Below, piece by piece: positions 53,850-63,800 of a DNA stretch of 64,000 nucleotides. Made by a program: the position numbers and the translations under genes. The stretch covers positions 558,001-622,000 of the forward strand of contig OZ345361.1 in assembly GCA_977006965.1 (NCBI GenBank), written 5' to 3'. This stretch comes from Phymatolithon calcareum. Lineage: Eukaryota; Rhodophyta; Florideophyceae; Hapalidiales. The stretch's first letter is position 1, and the number at the start of each line of letters is the position of its first letter. The notes beneath the pieces are model-generated. The model was not told where the DNA came from, did not search any database, and saw nothing but the letters and a program-made list of their open reading frames with translations.

Positions 53850-54535
53850 TGCTCGGCCGTCGCGCCCCCCGCCCTCTTCATGCTGTTATTAGCGGTCAAG
53901 GTCGCGATGGCCTTCATTAGCTGTGTCTCCCGTGCCTTCCCGAGCTCCCGCGAGCGGTCGTCCAGGGCCTCACACACGGGTAGGTATGAGTCCTCCTCAT
54001 ACATTTCTTGATTGAGACGTGCCCCAACCGGGTCCTTGACAGAGTTCCTGTAGAACTCCTGCCGGACGGCAAGAACTCGAAGACCGTATTCGCCAAGTAT
54101 TTCTGCCCAAGCTTGAAGTAGCATCATTCGCCGCTGACTCGGTGCCGTGGAATCTGCGGCTGACAGGGACTTTATCATTGCAAAGCACGTTTTCTGGAGC
54201 CCTAGCCAGTAGCCACAAGCATTAAAGTAGTTCATCTCGTATTTAAAGATGGGCTGTAGCGTAGGTTGGGCGGTTTGCAGACGTACTCGCGGCCCCCACT
54301 GATCGTGGGAGAAGAAACCGCCTTGGAAAATGTTGAGGCCGGCCCTCGGGGCACAGTACGGCAGTCGCGACATGCCGATGCATTGCGCGGAGTCGTACTT
54401 GCCCGCTATCTCGCCATAGACCTCAAGCATTTCACTGGTGATCCCAGCGTCCAAAGGGGGCGTGCCTTTCTTGATCTTTCTCGCCGCCCCCAGCCACTTC
54501 TCAACTTCGGCGCCTGCGTTGCGCCAGATGTCCAT
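53846..54535 (-). CDS. Gag-like ORF1 of the YR retroelement
   Basis: 229 residues from the ATG at 54535 (MDIWRNAGAEVEKWLGAARK). Its position first in the element, its size and its tight 4-base overlap with the RT ORF imply the structural Gag-type protein. Aromatic-rich middle (YFNACGYWLGLQKTCFAMI), charged C-terminus, no zinc knuckle. No sequence family recognised. Confidence 0.7.
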   Translation of the reverse strand: MDIWRNAGAEVEKWLGAARKIKKGTPPLDAGITSEMLEVYGEIAGKYDSAQCIGMSRLPYCAPRAGLNIFQGGFFSHDQWGPRVRLQTAQPTLQPIFKYEMNYFNACGYWLGLQKTCFAMIKSLSAADSTAPSQRRMMLLQAWAEILGEYGLRVLAVRQEFYRNSVKDPVGARLNQEMYEEDSYLPVCEALDDRSRELGKARETQLMKAIATLTANNSMKRAGGATAEQ

Positions 54536-54625
54536 CGCGCAGAGGGCACTATCGCCTTGGTCTCGCTTACCTTTGACCGCGTAGAAATCGCGCCTTTCAC
54601 CAGCTATGCCGGGTACTCTCTTCGT

Positions 54626-54877
54626 GAGAAGAGAGAGGCTTGGCCGCGGTCGCAGTCGCGGGCTACTGCCGCGCGCTTAAGTACCATTCGCGAGTGTCGG
54701 GCGTTGGTAACCGACCTCGTCGGTTGTTACCGTCGGTCGACGACAGTGTCGGCAGAAGCAGCGAACGGCACCGCAGAGAGCATACGCGACACGCCCCGCT
54801 GGCTAACAGCCACGGCTGCTTACATCGCTATGTAGTAGATCATACTTCACCCATGAAAAGCAAGCTCTTCACAAAAC
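54626..54877 (+). repeat. Terminal direct repeat of the tyrosine-recombinase retroelement, right copy
   Basis: 252-bp identical partner of 50390-50641, lying upstream of the Gag-like ORF and presumably containing its promoter. Confidence 0.9.
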
Positions 54878-55317
54878 AAAAATTGACTTACCATTAATCC
54901 TGAGTTGGTAGATCGTTTTTGGAATGGGTCAAGAAATCGATTTATCCTTCCGTTGAGTCTGCATAATATTCAGGCTCGCATTTTCGCAAATTCAGGGACA
55001 AGGCAATCAAGCCGAAGAATGCTGATCCACGCACAGCATCTCCTTGGGCATTATGTGCTATGTACTGTAGAGCACAGTGTACATATTTAAGTTTTGGCAA
55101 GTTCGACACATGGCAAAAGCTCTAGTAGTTCTTTAAACACTCCAATCGGGACATATCCAAGTCATCGTAGCTTAACTCCGCCGCAATGATTGAAGAGCAC
55201 ACAGCAGCTCAAGTATTCCTCCAAAACGAACCATACTTCACTGTTCCCCATGGCAAACAAATGCTTATCCAGATCACGGCTTGGGCGTCAGTTCTCTTGT
55301 CTGTGCAATCGAATTCT
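54878..55317. other. Intergenic, nothing recognised
   Basis: Flank of the retroelement and 3-prime region of the F-box gene; no motif seen. Confidence 0.4.
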
Positions 55318-55944
55318 TTATTCGAATATCGACGTTGTACATCTATTGCGAAGCACACCGACCCGGAGACAGCTTAGCGGGGCGGAAGCGCCTTTGAAAC
55401 GCGATATATCCGAGTACATAAATCCTTGGCACCTAAGAGCCACCTTTGGTACTTCACTCAATACTTTTTCCGAAATGCCCGGACACACCAGAGACACATG
55501 AGCCTCCTCGACAACAATATCAAACTCGTTCTTGCCAAGCTCTGTTATCGCGCACGTTTTGCACACGGGGAATAGCGTAACTGGTTCACTGTCTTGTTTC
55601 GTGATTGCAAGCGCGTTGCTCGAAACATACACAAAAGGAAACACCCTAGGAATTGGGCATAAAGGACACGTTTCGCTCCTCAACGTCAAGTACACCCGTC
55701 CCGGGTCTTCAGTCGGAATATGTTTGCCGAAACAGTCACGGATGATGGCGCGAAAGTTCGGCCCGTAGAGCGACTCGCGGGCAAAAAACGATCGCCAGGT
55801 CTGACAGACGTTCGGAATTCGTGTCAGCTCGACGCCATTGAGCTGCTCAAGGACTGCTACTGCGAGCTCTGGTGGAAGACGGGAGAGAATATCGCTTCCC
55901 TTTTTCGCTCGCTTCTTACGAATTCCAAGATTATGGTCGTGCAT
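55318..55944 (-). CDS. F-box protein with C-terminal zinc-ribbon-like segment
   Basis: 208 residues from the ATG at 55944 (MHDHNLGIRKKRAKKGS); the frame is open 14 codons further up to a TTG. The F-box lies at about 17-53: ILSRLPPELAVAVLEQLNG, LTRIPNVCQTWRSFF. Such proteins bind SKP1 and recruit substrates to SCF ubiquitin ligases. Further on, CPLCPIP and VCKTCAI form two C-x2-C pairs about 38 residues apart that could bind zinc. No leucine-rich or Kelch repeats, so the substrate is unknown. Basic cluster after the start. Single exon. Confidence 0.65.
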   Translation of the reverse strand: MHDHNLGIRKKRAKKGSDILSRLPPELAVAVLEQLNGVELTRIPNVCQTWRSFFARESLYGPNFRAIIRDCFGKHIPTEDPGRVYLTLRSETCPLCPIPRVFPFVYVSSNALAITKQDSEPVTLFPVCKTCAITELGKNEFDIVVEEAHVSLVCPGISEKVLSEVPKVALRCQGFMYSDISRFKGASAPLSCLRVGVLRNRCTTSIFE

Positions 55945-57149
55945 GACGTGAGTGACACTGCGGCATGATGCACAGCTCTGGGACAAGTGGAAGGCTGGTT
56001 AAATATACGCGAGGTTAAAGTGAGTGTCTGTAACTAGAGCATTTTCCCATCTCTGACGCGGGGCACACGATAAATTTCAGGTGCAGAATGGGTCATTCGT
56101 ACACGTGGAAAGAAACCTGTCGCTATCCACCTAAAAAATCTAGCATGGAACCCTGAGCATTCACGAACCGGATAGAAGCAAGGCTCTGGACGGCAGACAC
56201 CGGCAGCAGAAATCAAATGAAGATTCGCGCGGCCTCAATTTGGGCGGTATGAAGAACGCATGCCACCTTCTGTGACTAATGTAATAAAATTTTGCGAGGC
56301 ATGTTCAGCTGAAAATTTCCCCTGTACCGCCTGGTTAAGCACAATCTGCGAAAGTGACGTTGTACTGACGAGAAACTTAGGGCAATTGCGATTAGCCGGG
56401 CAGTGCATTGCGATGATACTCCGGTATATTCCCTCAAAGTTCGCCAGTTTGGCTGCTGCATGTTGCGGGGCTCAATCAGAGTATCTTGGCAAAACCACAA
56501 TGGCAGTTTCGCCCATCCACTTTGTCCAAAAAATGGCTAGAGTGGACGGCTGATTCTCTGTTTTGTGTTTACTTTCGGCTGCAGAAGCGACAAAGCTGTC
56601 TTGATGAGGAGTACCAATTGACGGGATATCAGCGCTAAGGTTGCTTTAGTTAGATTGTTTCTTCAGTACGCTACATTCGGTTCGTTTTCAGCTGGGAGAA
56701 ATTAAGCTGTCATGTCATGTCACTTGCTTTGTCCCCTCGTGGGGCTCGCAAGGCAGCGCTTTATTCTTAATTAACTTCTACTTAGATGACGGCAGATCGT
56801 TATTTCTGCGAGGTAATTAGGAAAGCACTCCTTCTTCTCTGCCTACCGCTCGACAACTCGATTCCACCCGGAGCAAGCGCGGTGGTTCCACGTTCCGCGA
56901 GTCCACGTGGACGGCCAGATCATTTGGACTCTACTCTTTACCGCTCCCTTGTCTTCTTTACACGTATGACGCACTGCAATCCCTCCGTATCGACGACGGA
57001 AAAACCCGTAGGAGAAAACTGCGTCGGACTCTTCACGATAAACTGGCACACCCGAGATTCGAACCCGGAACTTTCTCTTGATCACATCAAATTAAGCTGT
57101 GTCCATATCATCATCGAGAGCGTCGAGTGCTTCGTCCCAAGTTATTCCA
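55945..57149. other. Intergenic; tRNA-like B box near 57.05 kb
   Basis: A 97-codon plus-strand frame (56260-56553) has no recognised motif. On the minus strand, GGGTTCGAATCTCGGG (57067-57052) matches a tRNA T-arm/B box and is followed by GTGTGCC. The A-box side does not fold into a good tRNA. Confidence 0.35.
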
Positions 57150-60089
57150 CTACTCTGTGGAGCATTCTCCTTCACAGAGCGCACATTTTGCCCGTCTTCT
57201 TTCAATTTTCCTGTAGGGTTTTATTTCGGGAGTAATATCCAACGTAAGATCCACAGAATCAGGTTGCATTCTCATGCCTCCTTCACGACTATGCTTAGAG
57301 CTCATCTCCTTTAGAGCCTTCCATGCATCACTGCCGTTGATCAATTTCTCTAGTTCATCGTCCGAAGCCTCCGACTCACTATCATCGATTATTGGTGTCC
57401 TGTGTCCAATCTTTTTCCGCTTAGGCTTACTCGCCCCACTGAGCGGAGAAGCTTTTCTCGTTCCAGCCACACGATTTCCTGACCGCGTTGTGTACAAATA
57501 GGACACGATGCCTGCGGCGGTGTCAGTGCCATTTAAAGCTTGGCTGAGCACATCGTCCTCGTCACACGGGACAACACCAGTCACAGGAGCAAGCGATTGC
57601 AACTTTGCCCGATAGCGTGTGAACGCATTTAGAAGATCACTTTCCATGCAATCATCATTTGCTTCTCCACCGCTACGCGGAGCATCTTCGCGCGATCGCT
57701 CAAGAACCTCAAGCGTATTACAGAGTTCTGTTTCGTTGCCTGCATAGTTGAACAAGTCGCGAAGTTCTGCTGCGCTGAAGTTGATCCCTTTGGCATGATC
57801 TGCGACCAACTTCTGCGCGAATGATGAATCCCTCTCTCCATTTTCATCCGTGGCCTCGATGGCAACTTGCAGCTCTCCTTTGAAGAGTTGTCTTTGATAA
57901 ATCTTCTCTTCGATCGTTCCGGTACAAAGCAATCGGTAGACATATACAGCTTTTGGTTGCCCATCTCGCCAGATTCGTGCCATGGCTTGCAGATCTGTAG
58001 CTGGGTTCCAATCTGGGTCATAGAGAATTAAACGGTTGGCGCCAATAATGTTGAGTCCAACTCCCCCTGCTTTCGCACTGAGCAAGAATACCTTGTCTGC
58101 GTTCCGTCCAGCGTTGAAAACACGAACAAGGTCACCTCGTGCCTTAGCAGGTGTGGACCCATCTAGACGACAGAACGTTATTCCGCATGCCCGTAATGCC
58201 TCTTCTAAGATATCAAGAGTTGAAGTAAAGTTGCTGACAATCACTAGACGGTCACCCACATTGATGCTTGCTTTGCATATGGACATGGAAATGGACATCT
58301 TGCTTGAAGCCTCATAGTCCTCCTTTTGCTCTTGCGAGAGAGGTGAATTTGCTTCGCTTTCATCGTCGGACTCATGTCCACTTAGCAGAGCAGGGTGTGA
58401 GCACACTTTACGGAGTCTGTTGATAACTTGTAGGGCTGCAGCGCTGTTCATGTCACTTGTCGCCGTGAAAAACCGTTCGCATTCTTTCTTGTAGATTGAG
58501 GCCTGGGTTTCAGAAAGATGACAAAAAACCGCAGTTTCTATTTTCGGAGGAAGGTATTTTTCCAAAATGTCTGAAGTTCTCCGCAACACAAACTTCGCAG
58601 CCTGCTTGTGAAGCTCTGCCCCTCTGGCCTTGCCAAGACCTAACATTTCTGTGGACGTATTTGTGTCGCGAGAGGCAAGGATTGGTCCAGCAAATATAGT
58701 TCTAAACGACGTAAGCGTGCCGAGAGCACCAGGGTTAACAAAACTGCACATCGCAAAAAATTCTTCCAAGTCGTTCTGAACCGGGGTCCCGGTGAGAATG
58801 ATACGTCGGCGACACGGAATCCTGCTTAGAGCGGCAATAGTCTTGTTTCCTCCAGATGACTTCAGCCTATGGCCCTCGTCGCAAATGAGGACGCCGCAGT
58901 CAACTTTGTAGAGGTCTTCCGCGTAACTGCGAAACATTTCATAGGAAACGATGAGTAGTTTCCTTACATTTCCGTGCAAAAAATCAGCGATGGACTCCTT
59001 GCTCGCATACGTAGACTGACCAGACATCAACGCAACAGGGAGCAAGCGCTCAAAGCCAAGCCATTTTTTCACCTCGTTCATCCAGTTTTGGACAAGTGAA
59101 GCTGGACAGACAATAATGGCTTTCTGCGCAAGAGGTTTCCCGTGCGATCCCTGCTTGAGTAGGGTCCACGCAATAGCAATCGACTGTAGCGATTTTCCAA
59201 GTCCCATCGAGTCCGCTAAAATTGCTCCTTGAGTATTGCTCTCTCCAAGTTCGAAGCCGCCTTCAACGCATTTGTATAAGAATTTGACGCCTTCGTGCTG
59301 ATGCGGACGCATTCGTTTAGAAAGATATGGGTCAAGCACAATCGGTACTGTGTTTTTGCCTCTGGCGTCGACATATGACCGTTGAAGAACAATTGCGTTT
59401 GGCGCTTTGGGGTCGTGTAAGGGCGTCATTTCAGGCTTCGACTTGCTTTCTGAAGCTGCATTCTTTGAGCGCAGGGGCTTAAACTTGGACGCCACCTTTG
59501 AGGCAGGTCTCTTTCGCATTTGTGCGCTTCCCAAAGGGACGGTAGATTCGGGAATTTCACTTTGCAGGAAGAGACGGCCGCTTAGGTAGACATCAGCTTT
59601 AATAGCATGCTGCACTTCAAGCTCAAAGGTGCCAATCTCGAGAGTGTTGCCATCCTTGAGCCCACCAAGCGGTTTTCCAAAGTTCGCTGTAGATATTTTC
59701 TTGCCATCTTCGTTTAGTAGATCAACTTTTCGGTCATTCTTGAGAACGAGATAACCGTCCTGATAAGTCTTGTGCTTTTTCTTAGACCGTTTAGTGTACA
59801 AAACGGCAAAATAAAGGACGTCATCATCCTTCAGCAGCGGCTGCTGCACGCCCTTCGGCACGAAAGGCTCGACGGATCCAGTGGAGCGAGGGGCTTTCTG
59901 CTTTCTTGCATGCAAATTGTTCCGGGGCTTTGAGAGAGGAGGGTGGCGCACAGGATTCGGACGAGTGCTGGGTCCGCCATGCCGCGGGAGACGCGCAGCA
60001 GAAAGACCTGCACGGATGCGCGGCTTAAGGAGAAGCAGAGATTTTCGCTGGTTGTCACCGTCACTGGGCACTGCATTGTGCCCGTTCAT
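57150..60089 (-). CDS. RAD54B: RAD54B/Rdh54-like DNA-dependent translocase
   Basis: 979 residues, single exon, ATG at 60089 (MNGHNAVPSDGDNQRKS). Residues about 92-160 form the DUF2439-like N-terminal domain (VLYTKRSKKKHKTYQDGYLV), seen in RAD54B and ZGRF1 but not RAD54. SNF2 motifs: DSMGLGKS (293-300), CPASLVQNW, DEGHRLK (404-410), LTGTPVQND (422-430), NRLRKVCSHP, LSAKAGGVGLN (670-680), DPDWNPATDLQ (691-701) and AMARIWRDGQ. All ATPase motifs are intact. RAD54B remodels RAD51/DMC1-DNA complexes in homologous recombination. The C-terminus has an acidic serine-rich segment and CALCEGEC. Confidence 0.92.
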   Translation of the reverse strand: MNGHNAVPSDGDNQRKSLLLLKPRIRAGLSAARLPRHGGPSTRPNPVRHPPLSKPRNNLHARKQKAPRSTGSVEPFVPKGVQQPLLKDDDVLYFAVLYTKRSKKKHKTYQDGYLVLKNDRKVDLLNEDGKKISTANFGKPLGGLKDGNTLEIGTFELEVQHAIKADVYLSGRLFLQSEIPESTVPLGSAQMRKRPASKVASKFKPLRSKNAASESKSKPEMTPLHDPKAPNAIVLQRSYVDARGKNTVPIVLDPYLSKRMRPHQHEGVKFLYKCVEGGFELGESNTQGAILADSMGLGKSLQSIAIAWTLLKQGSHGKPLAQKAIIVCPASLVQNWMNEVKKWLGFERLLPVALMSGQSTYASKESIADFLHGNVRKLLIVSYEMFRSYAEDLYKVDCGVLICDEGHRLKSSGGNKTIAALSRIPCRRRIILTGTPVQNDLEEFFAMCSFVNPGALGTLTSFRTIFAGPILASRDTNTSTEMLGLGKARGAELHKQAAKFVLRRTSDILEKYLPPKIETAVFCHLSETQASIYKKECERFFTATSDMNSAAALQVINRLRKVCSHPALLSGHESDDESEANSPLSQEQKEDYEASSKMSISMSICKASINVGDRLVIVSNFTSTLDILEEALRACGITFCRLDGSTPAKARGDLVRVFNAGRNADKVFLLSAKAGGVGLNIIGANRLILYDPDWNPATDLQAMARIWRDGQPKAVYVYRLLCTGTIEEKIYQRQLFKGELQVAIEATDENGERDSSFAQKLVADHAKGINFSAAELRDLFNYAGNETELCNTLEVLERSREDAPRSGGEANDDCMESDLLNAFTRYRAKLQSLAPVTGVVPCDEDDVLSQALNGTDTAAGIVSYLYTTRSGNRVAGTRKASPLSGASKPKRKKIGHRTPIIDDSESEASDDELEKLINGSDAWKALKEMSSKHSREGGMRMQPDSVDLTLDITPEIKPYRKIERRRAKCALCEGECSTE

Positions 60090-60173
60090 ATCTTCACATG
60101 CATTCCTCCACGCGTTTCCAAAGTGGTGCCACGGAGAGATGCTTCTTGCGTCGACGGGATTTTCTTCGCTCTC

Positions 60174-60542
60174 ATGCGTCGGTGCAGAGGAGATCTAGTT
60201 CTTCGTTTACCGATGACGTACCGATCAGCGTCAGAGGCGTTCTACCTTCTGTGTGGAAGGTGTTTTCCGTCCAGTTCGAAATTGGATGAAGAGAAAAAAG
60301 CATTGCACCAGGGATTGCCCCGTGCGAACCAGATGCTTTCATTACACGTGTATATTGAAACCTTGAAAAATGGAAAAATAAAATACGGTTCGACGGTTAT
60401 TGACCTCTCTGGCTCTATGACATGTGATCCGGAGTCCCTCAGTTTGCTCACTTGCATACACTCTCTATTACAGGATACAATTCGGTCCGTGGAAAAACAG
60501 CGGGAGTTTTTCAATTTTGAAATATATTTCGCGCCAAAATAG
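60174..60542 (+). CDS. Small unknown ORF between RAD54B and the Treslin-like gene
   Basis: 122 codons from the ATG at 60174; the frame stays open further upstream into the RAD54B start region. Content looks coding: SLHVYIETLKNGKIKYGSTV, CDPESLSLLTCIHSLLQDT, FFNFEIYFAPK. It lies 84 bp from the divergent RAD54B start and could share its promoter. Family not recognised. An antisense frame (60754-60242) is less protein-like. Confidence 0.4.
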   Translation: MRRCRGDLVLRLPMTYRSASEAFYLLCGRCFPSSSKLDEEKKALHQGLPRANQMLSLHVYIETLKNGKIKYGSTVIDLSGSMTCDPESLSLLTCIHSLLQDTIRSVEKQREFFNFEIYFAPK

Positions 60543-60821
60543 ACCCTGAGGGATAAGACTTGGCCTGCAATTCGCGAATTCCAAATGAATTGGCGCAAGT
60601 GCCATCCACACCCAAAGGAAATTATATGCATCCAGGGGAGGCCACTTTTCGTCCCATAGACAATGCTCGTGCGTAGCAAGGGGGCACTCATTACCCCTGA
60701 GCCAAGATTATCATCGCCACCGTCTTGAACGTCTTCACCAATTTCACATCGCATTGCGCACCCTGCCCTACGGTTACCATTTACCCTGCGCGCAAGGCCT
60801 GCGGAGCAACGTCATCCAAGG

Positions 60822-63800
60822 ATGCGCGGCCTCCTGGACGACGGGTCGCGGCCAGTGATTTTCCTTTTCGATATCGCAGGATGCTCGGTTCCTCCGTCAA
60901 TACGGAACGGGCGCAACATCAAGTTTCGCAAATCCGTGGCGCGCGAGTATACAACGCTTTTGATGGCGGCCGTGGAGCGCCTTCTGGCGCATTTGGATGA
61001 GGGCGCAACGGGCGGTGTGCTCTGGTCATATCGACTTTTCGATTCGCGTGGCGTTCGGAGTGCGAGACCTCCGCTTATGCCCACTCGGCCATCTCTCACT
61101 ACGGTCACCCCCACTTCCGTCGCCGAGTGCCGCAAGGCTGTCCTTACGAGTATGATGAACACTGCGCAAGAAGCTGGCCATCCAACAGCATCAGCTGACG
61201 TTGTATCCACGGCGATTAACGACGGCGTTTCGGTAATATCCCCTGGTGGACTGGGGGCAGGCTCCCCGGACTCGTTCCTTCTGGATTCCACTGATACCGA
61301 TGCTACGCCGACGCGGAAGGCAAAAGAAGAGCGTGATAAGATTGACAGTGCCCCTCTCGTCGTTCTTTTTGCATGTGTTCCGCAATCTCACAAAGAAATA
61401 GCCCTATTTTTGGGTGAGCAAGGTGCACGCGGCGGGAAAGAAAATGTCAAGGACAAAAGCCGAAAGCTCTTGGCGGAAAAGCAACGTTCTTTTGTGCTCC
61501 AGCTACAGCATAACCTTCCCCTCAAGCATGCTCTCGACAATATTACGAAGTCGAAAATTCAGCTTCTTTGGGTGCATGCCTACAGCCGCCGTTCTGAAGA
61601 AACGTCATGGTTTTCATCTTCCACCGTTTCTCAGTTTAGGAACTGGGTGTCTCGCAAGCCGGCTACAAATGCCTTTGTGGATCTGCATTCATTATTGATG
61701 GACAGAAGTATAACTCCATTTTCAGCGCTTTGTCGACGATTGTCTCGACCAGCACAAGAAAATTATGTAGCTCTGGAATCACAAACCAATGGTGCAGAAT
61801 GTGGCCGGGAATGGGTTTCGCTAGACATGTACGTGACACCTGCTATTTCAGACACCAAAGCTGATTCGGAAGGGGGAAATCACCCGCCTGTCAACCACCG
61901 TGTACTGAAAGCAGAGATATGCGGGCTCCTCCCAAAGGACGACACTCCCAAACAGTACTTTGCATTTTGTACGTCGCTGCTGCGGGTGCCAGAGTCTTCA
62001 AACTCTATCGCTGAGCTCGGGGCATTCGACTACCCTGCCAGTCTTGCACGCCCGACGAGCGAGTCCTGTATTCTTTCAAAGGACGATAGCGCAGCGCAAA
62101 GCTCTGTGCAATGGCTAGGTGCGTTTTCCGGCTTGATGATATCGCTATCTTATAGCAAAGCTTTTCTTGTTGCCCGTATTTATCGTTCTGGTGACGGTGC
62201 TAGCAGTCCGCGAGAACCATTTAAGACTGTTCTCATCCAGGCTCTCACTCCTCTGTCCGCAATTGTACGATGTGTTGATCCGACTAGATTGCGACAATTG
62301 CAAGAAGATTTGCTTTTCACAAATCCTTTGTCCACAGTCTCCATTTCGTCAAGCAAGCGCATCTTTCCAGATCCTTGCACCCAAAATTGGCCATTTGTAG
62401 ATTCGGTGGGTGAAGTCGAGGCATCTCTGAATGCCAGATTTTTCGAATCGCATCTGTCGCATACATCGTACACTACCGAAGTTAGCAATGAGAAAGCTTC
62501 CAATAACCTGTCCGTCATCTTCCGAAAAGCAGGCACGTCGTCGTCACCGGAAAACGTTTCCGCGTTACTTGAAAATCTGAATGAGACGCCGGCGACCACC
62601 CTCTTGCAACGGGTTAGCTTCAATCTGGAGAAATTTGAAGACGATATGAAGAGCGCAAAGCATGTGACCAATTTTTCTTCTGAAGAACTAGGGACCGGAA
62701 AAGCCATTATGGAAAAACTCCGGGCCAGCTTAGCACAGCGAAGGGCTCCGAATGTTCAGTGGGGTGAACATGGATTGGCTCTTGCAAGTCGTGTCGAAGG
62801 AAGCTTGTCCGACAGCCACCCGAAAGCAATCGGTGGCGATTCTGACAAGAATACGGAGCTCAAAACGCTATGTCGACTTCAGAACACTAAGACTGGACCT
62901 TGTCCTACCGAACAGCAGGGCAGTGAACATAAGCAAACACAGTCTGTTGCGTGCACTCCCGGCCCTGTTGAAGAGCCAAGATCTCCTACTATGCATGAAG
63001 CGTCACTGTTGCTTTCCATTGGGCGAGCAACAGCCCCTCATCCATTAGAACCAATCGACGTTTCGACTGCACTGGAGAATCCCTCCACCGATCCCGGAAA
63101 GTTGCCATCAACGTTCACGTCGATAGCCAGGGAAATTGAAGACGAAATTCTTCTCATGAAGTCCATTGAGAAGAATGATCTGCTCATGCAGTGCAACATC
63201 GTCTTGCGTAGCCTTCGACGCATAGTGCACTTCGGCAACCAAACGAAGTTCTCATTTGTCAGAGAAGCGTCTTTTAAAACCCACATCCGGAAATTTTCAA
63301 ATATCCAGAAGGCCATTCGCGCAGTGGAGAAGGTGAAATCCGAATCAACAAGCTCGGAGAAACTCGACAGAGATATTCTCATTGCTTGTATGTGTGCTTA
63401 TGAACAAGCAATGCTGTTCGCCTGCAAGGAAGTAGTCGCGTTTGATTCTCACATCAAAGGAATCAAACACATTGGCCCACAGTTCTCTGATCAAACTCAG
63501 AGACTACTTGAAAGGGGACTAAAACGCTCGAGCAAAATCATCAACATGGTTCAAGTGCTAAGCGTCGCCCAAGACCGACACATAACTGACTGTACGCCAT
63601 ACGGTGATATATTTGATGACTTTTTCGCCATTGTGGTTTCTAATTTTGGAGCAAACGAATGTAACGCTGCTGCGCGCGCAGTGGCGAAAGCGCTTGCAGA
63701 TGAGTACGAAAAACCATTGGAGTCATCAGGACCATCTCCAACACCGTTTGCCTCAAATATTGACTCCGATTTCGTCGGGCAATTGATCGGCGCAACTCCG

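Larger units (their letters stand above)
50390..54877 (-). mobile_element. Tyrosine-recombinase retroelement (DIRS/Ngaro/PAT-type), apparently intact
   Basis: Complete element on the minus strand: direct repeat, Gag-like ORF, reverse transcriptase/RNase H ORF, tyrosine recombinase ORF, direct repeat. A tyrosine recombinase instead of an integrase, no target duplication and compact overlapping ORFs define the DIRS order. Direct rather than inverted repeats and no visible methyltransferase point to a Ngaro- or PAT-like group. The typical split-repeat (A1...B1A2B2) arrangement was looked for and not found. Identical terminal repeats and open frames suggest recent insertion. Confidence 0.85.

Noticed and set aside
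50390-54877. LTR retrotransposon
   Set aside because: The terminal repeats are direct, but there are no TG...CA ends, no target duplication and no integrase; the recombinase is of the tyrosine type.
56260-56553. 97-codon plus-strand frame between the F-box gene and RAD54B
   Set aside because: Cysteine-containing but without a domain pattern or supporting context; insufficient to call a gene.
57040-57115. tRNA gene on the minus strand
   Set aside because: A good B box is present, but the acceptor pairing needs an inserted base and the A-box side is poor; at most a tRNA-like relic.
60242-60754. 170-codon minus-strand frame between RAD54B and the Treslin-like gene
   Set aside because: Less protein-like than the overlapping plus-strand frame, and it has no motif.
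62180-62707. 175-codon minus-strand frame inside the Treslin-like gene
   Set aside because: Antisense to a continuous frame of over 1000 codons with recognisable Treslin features.
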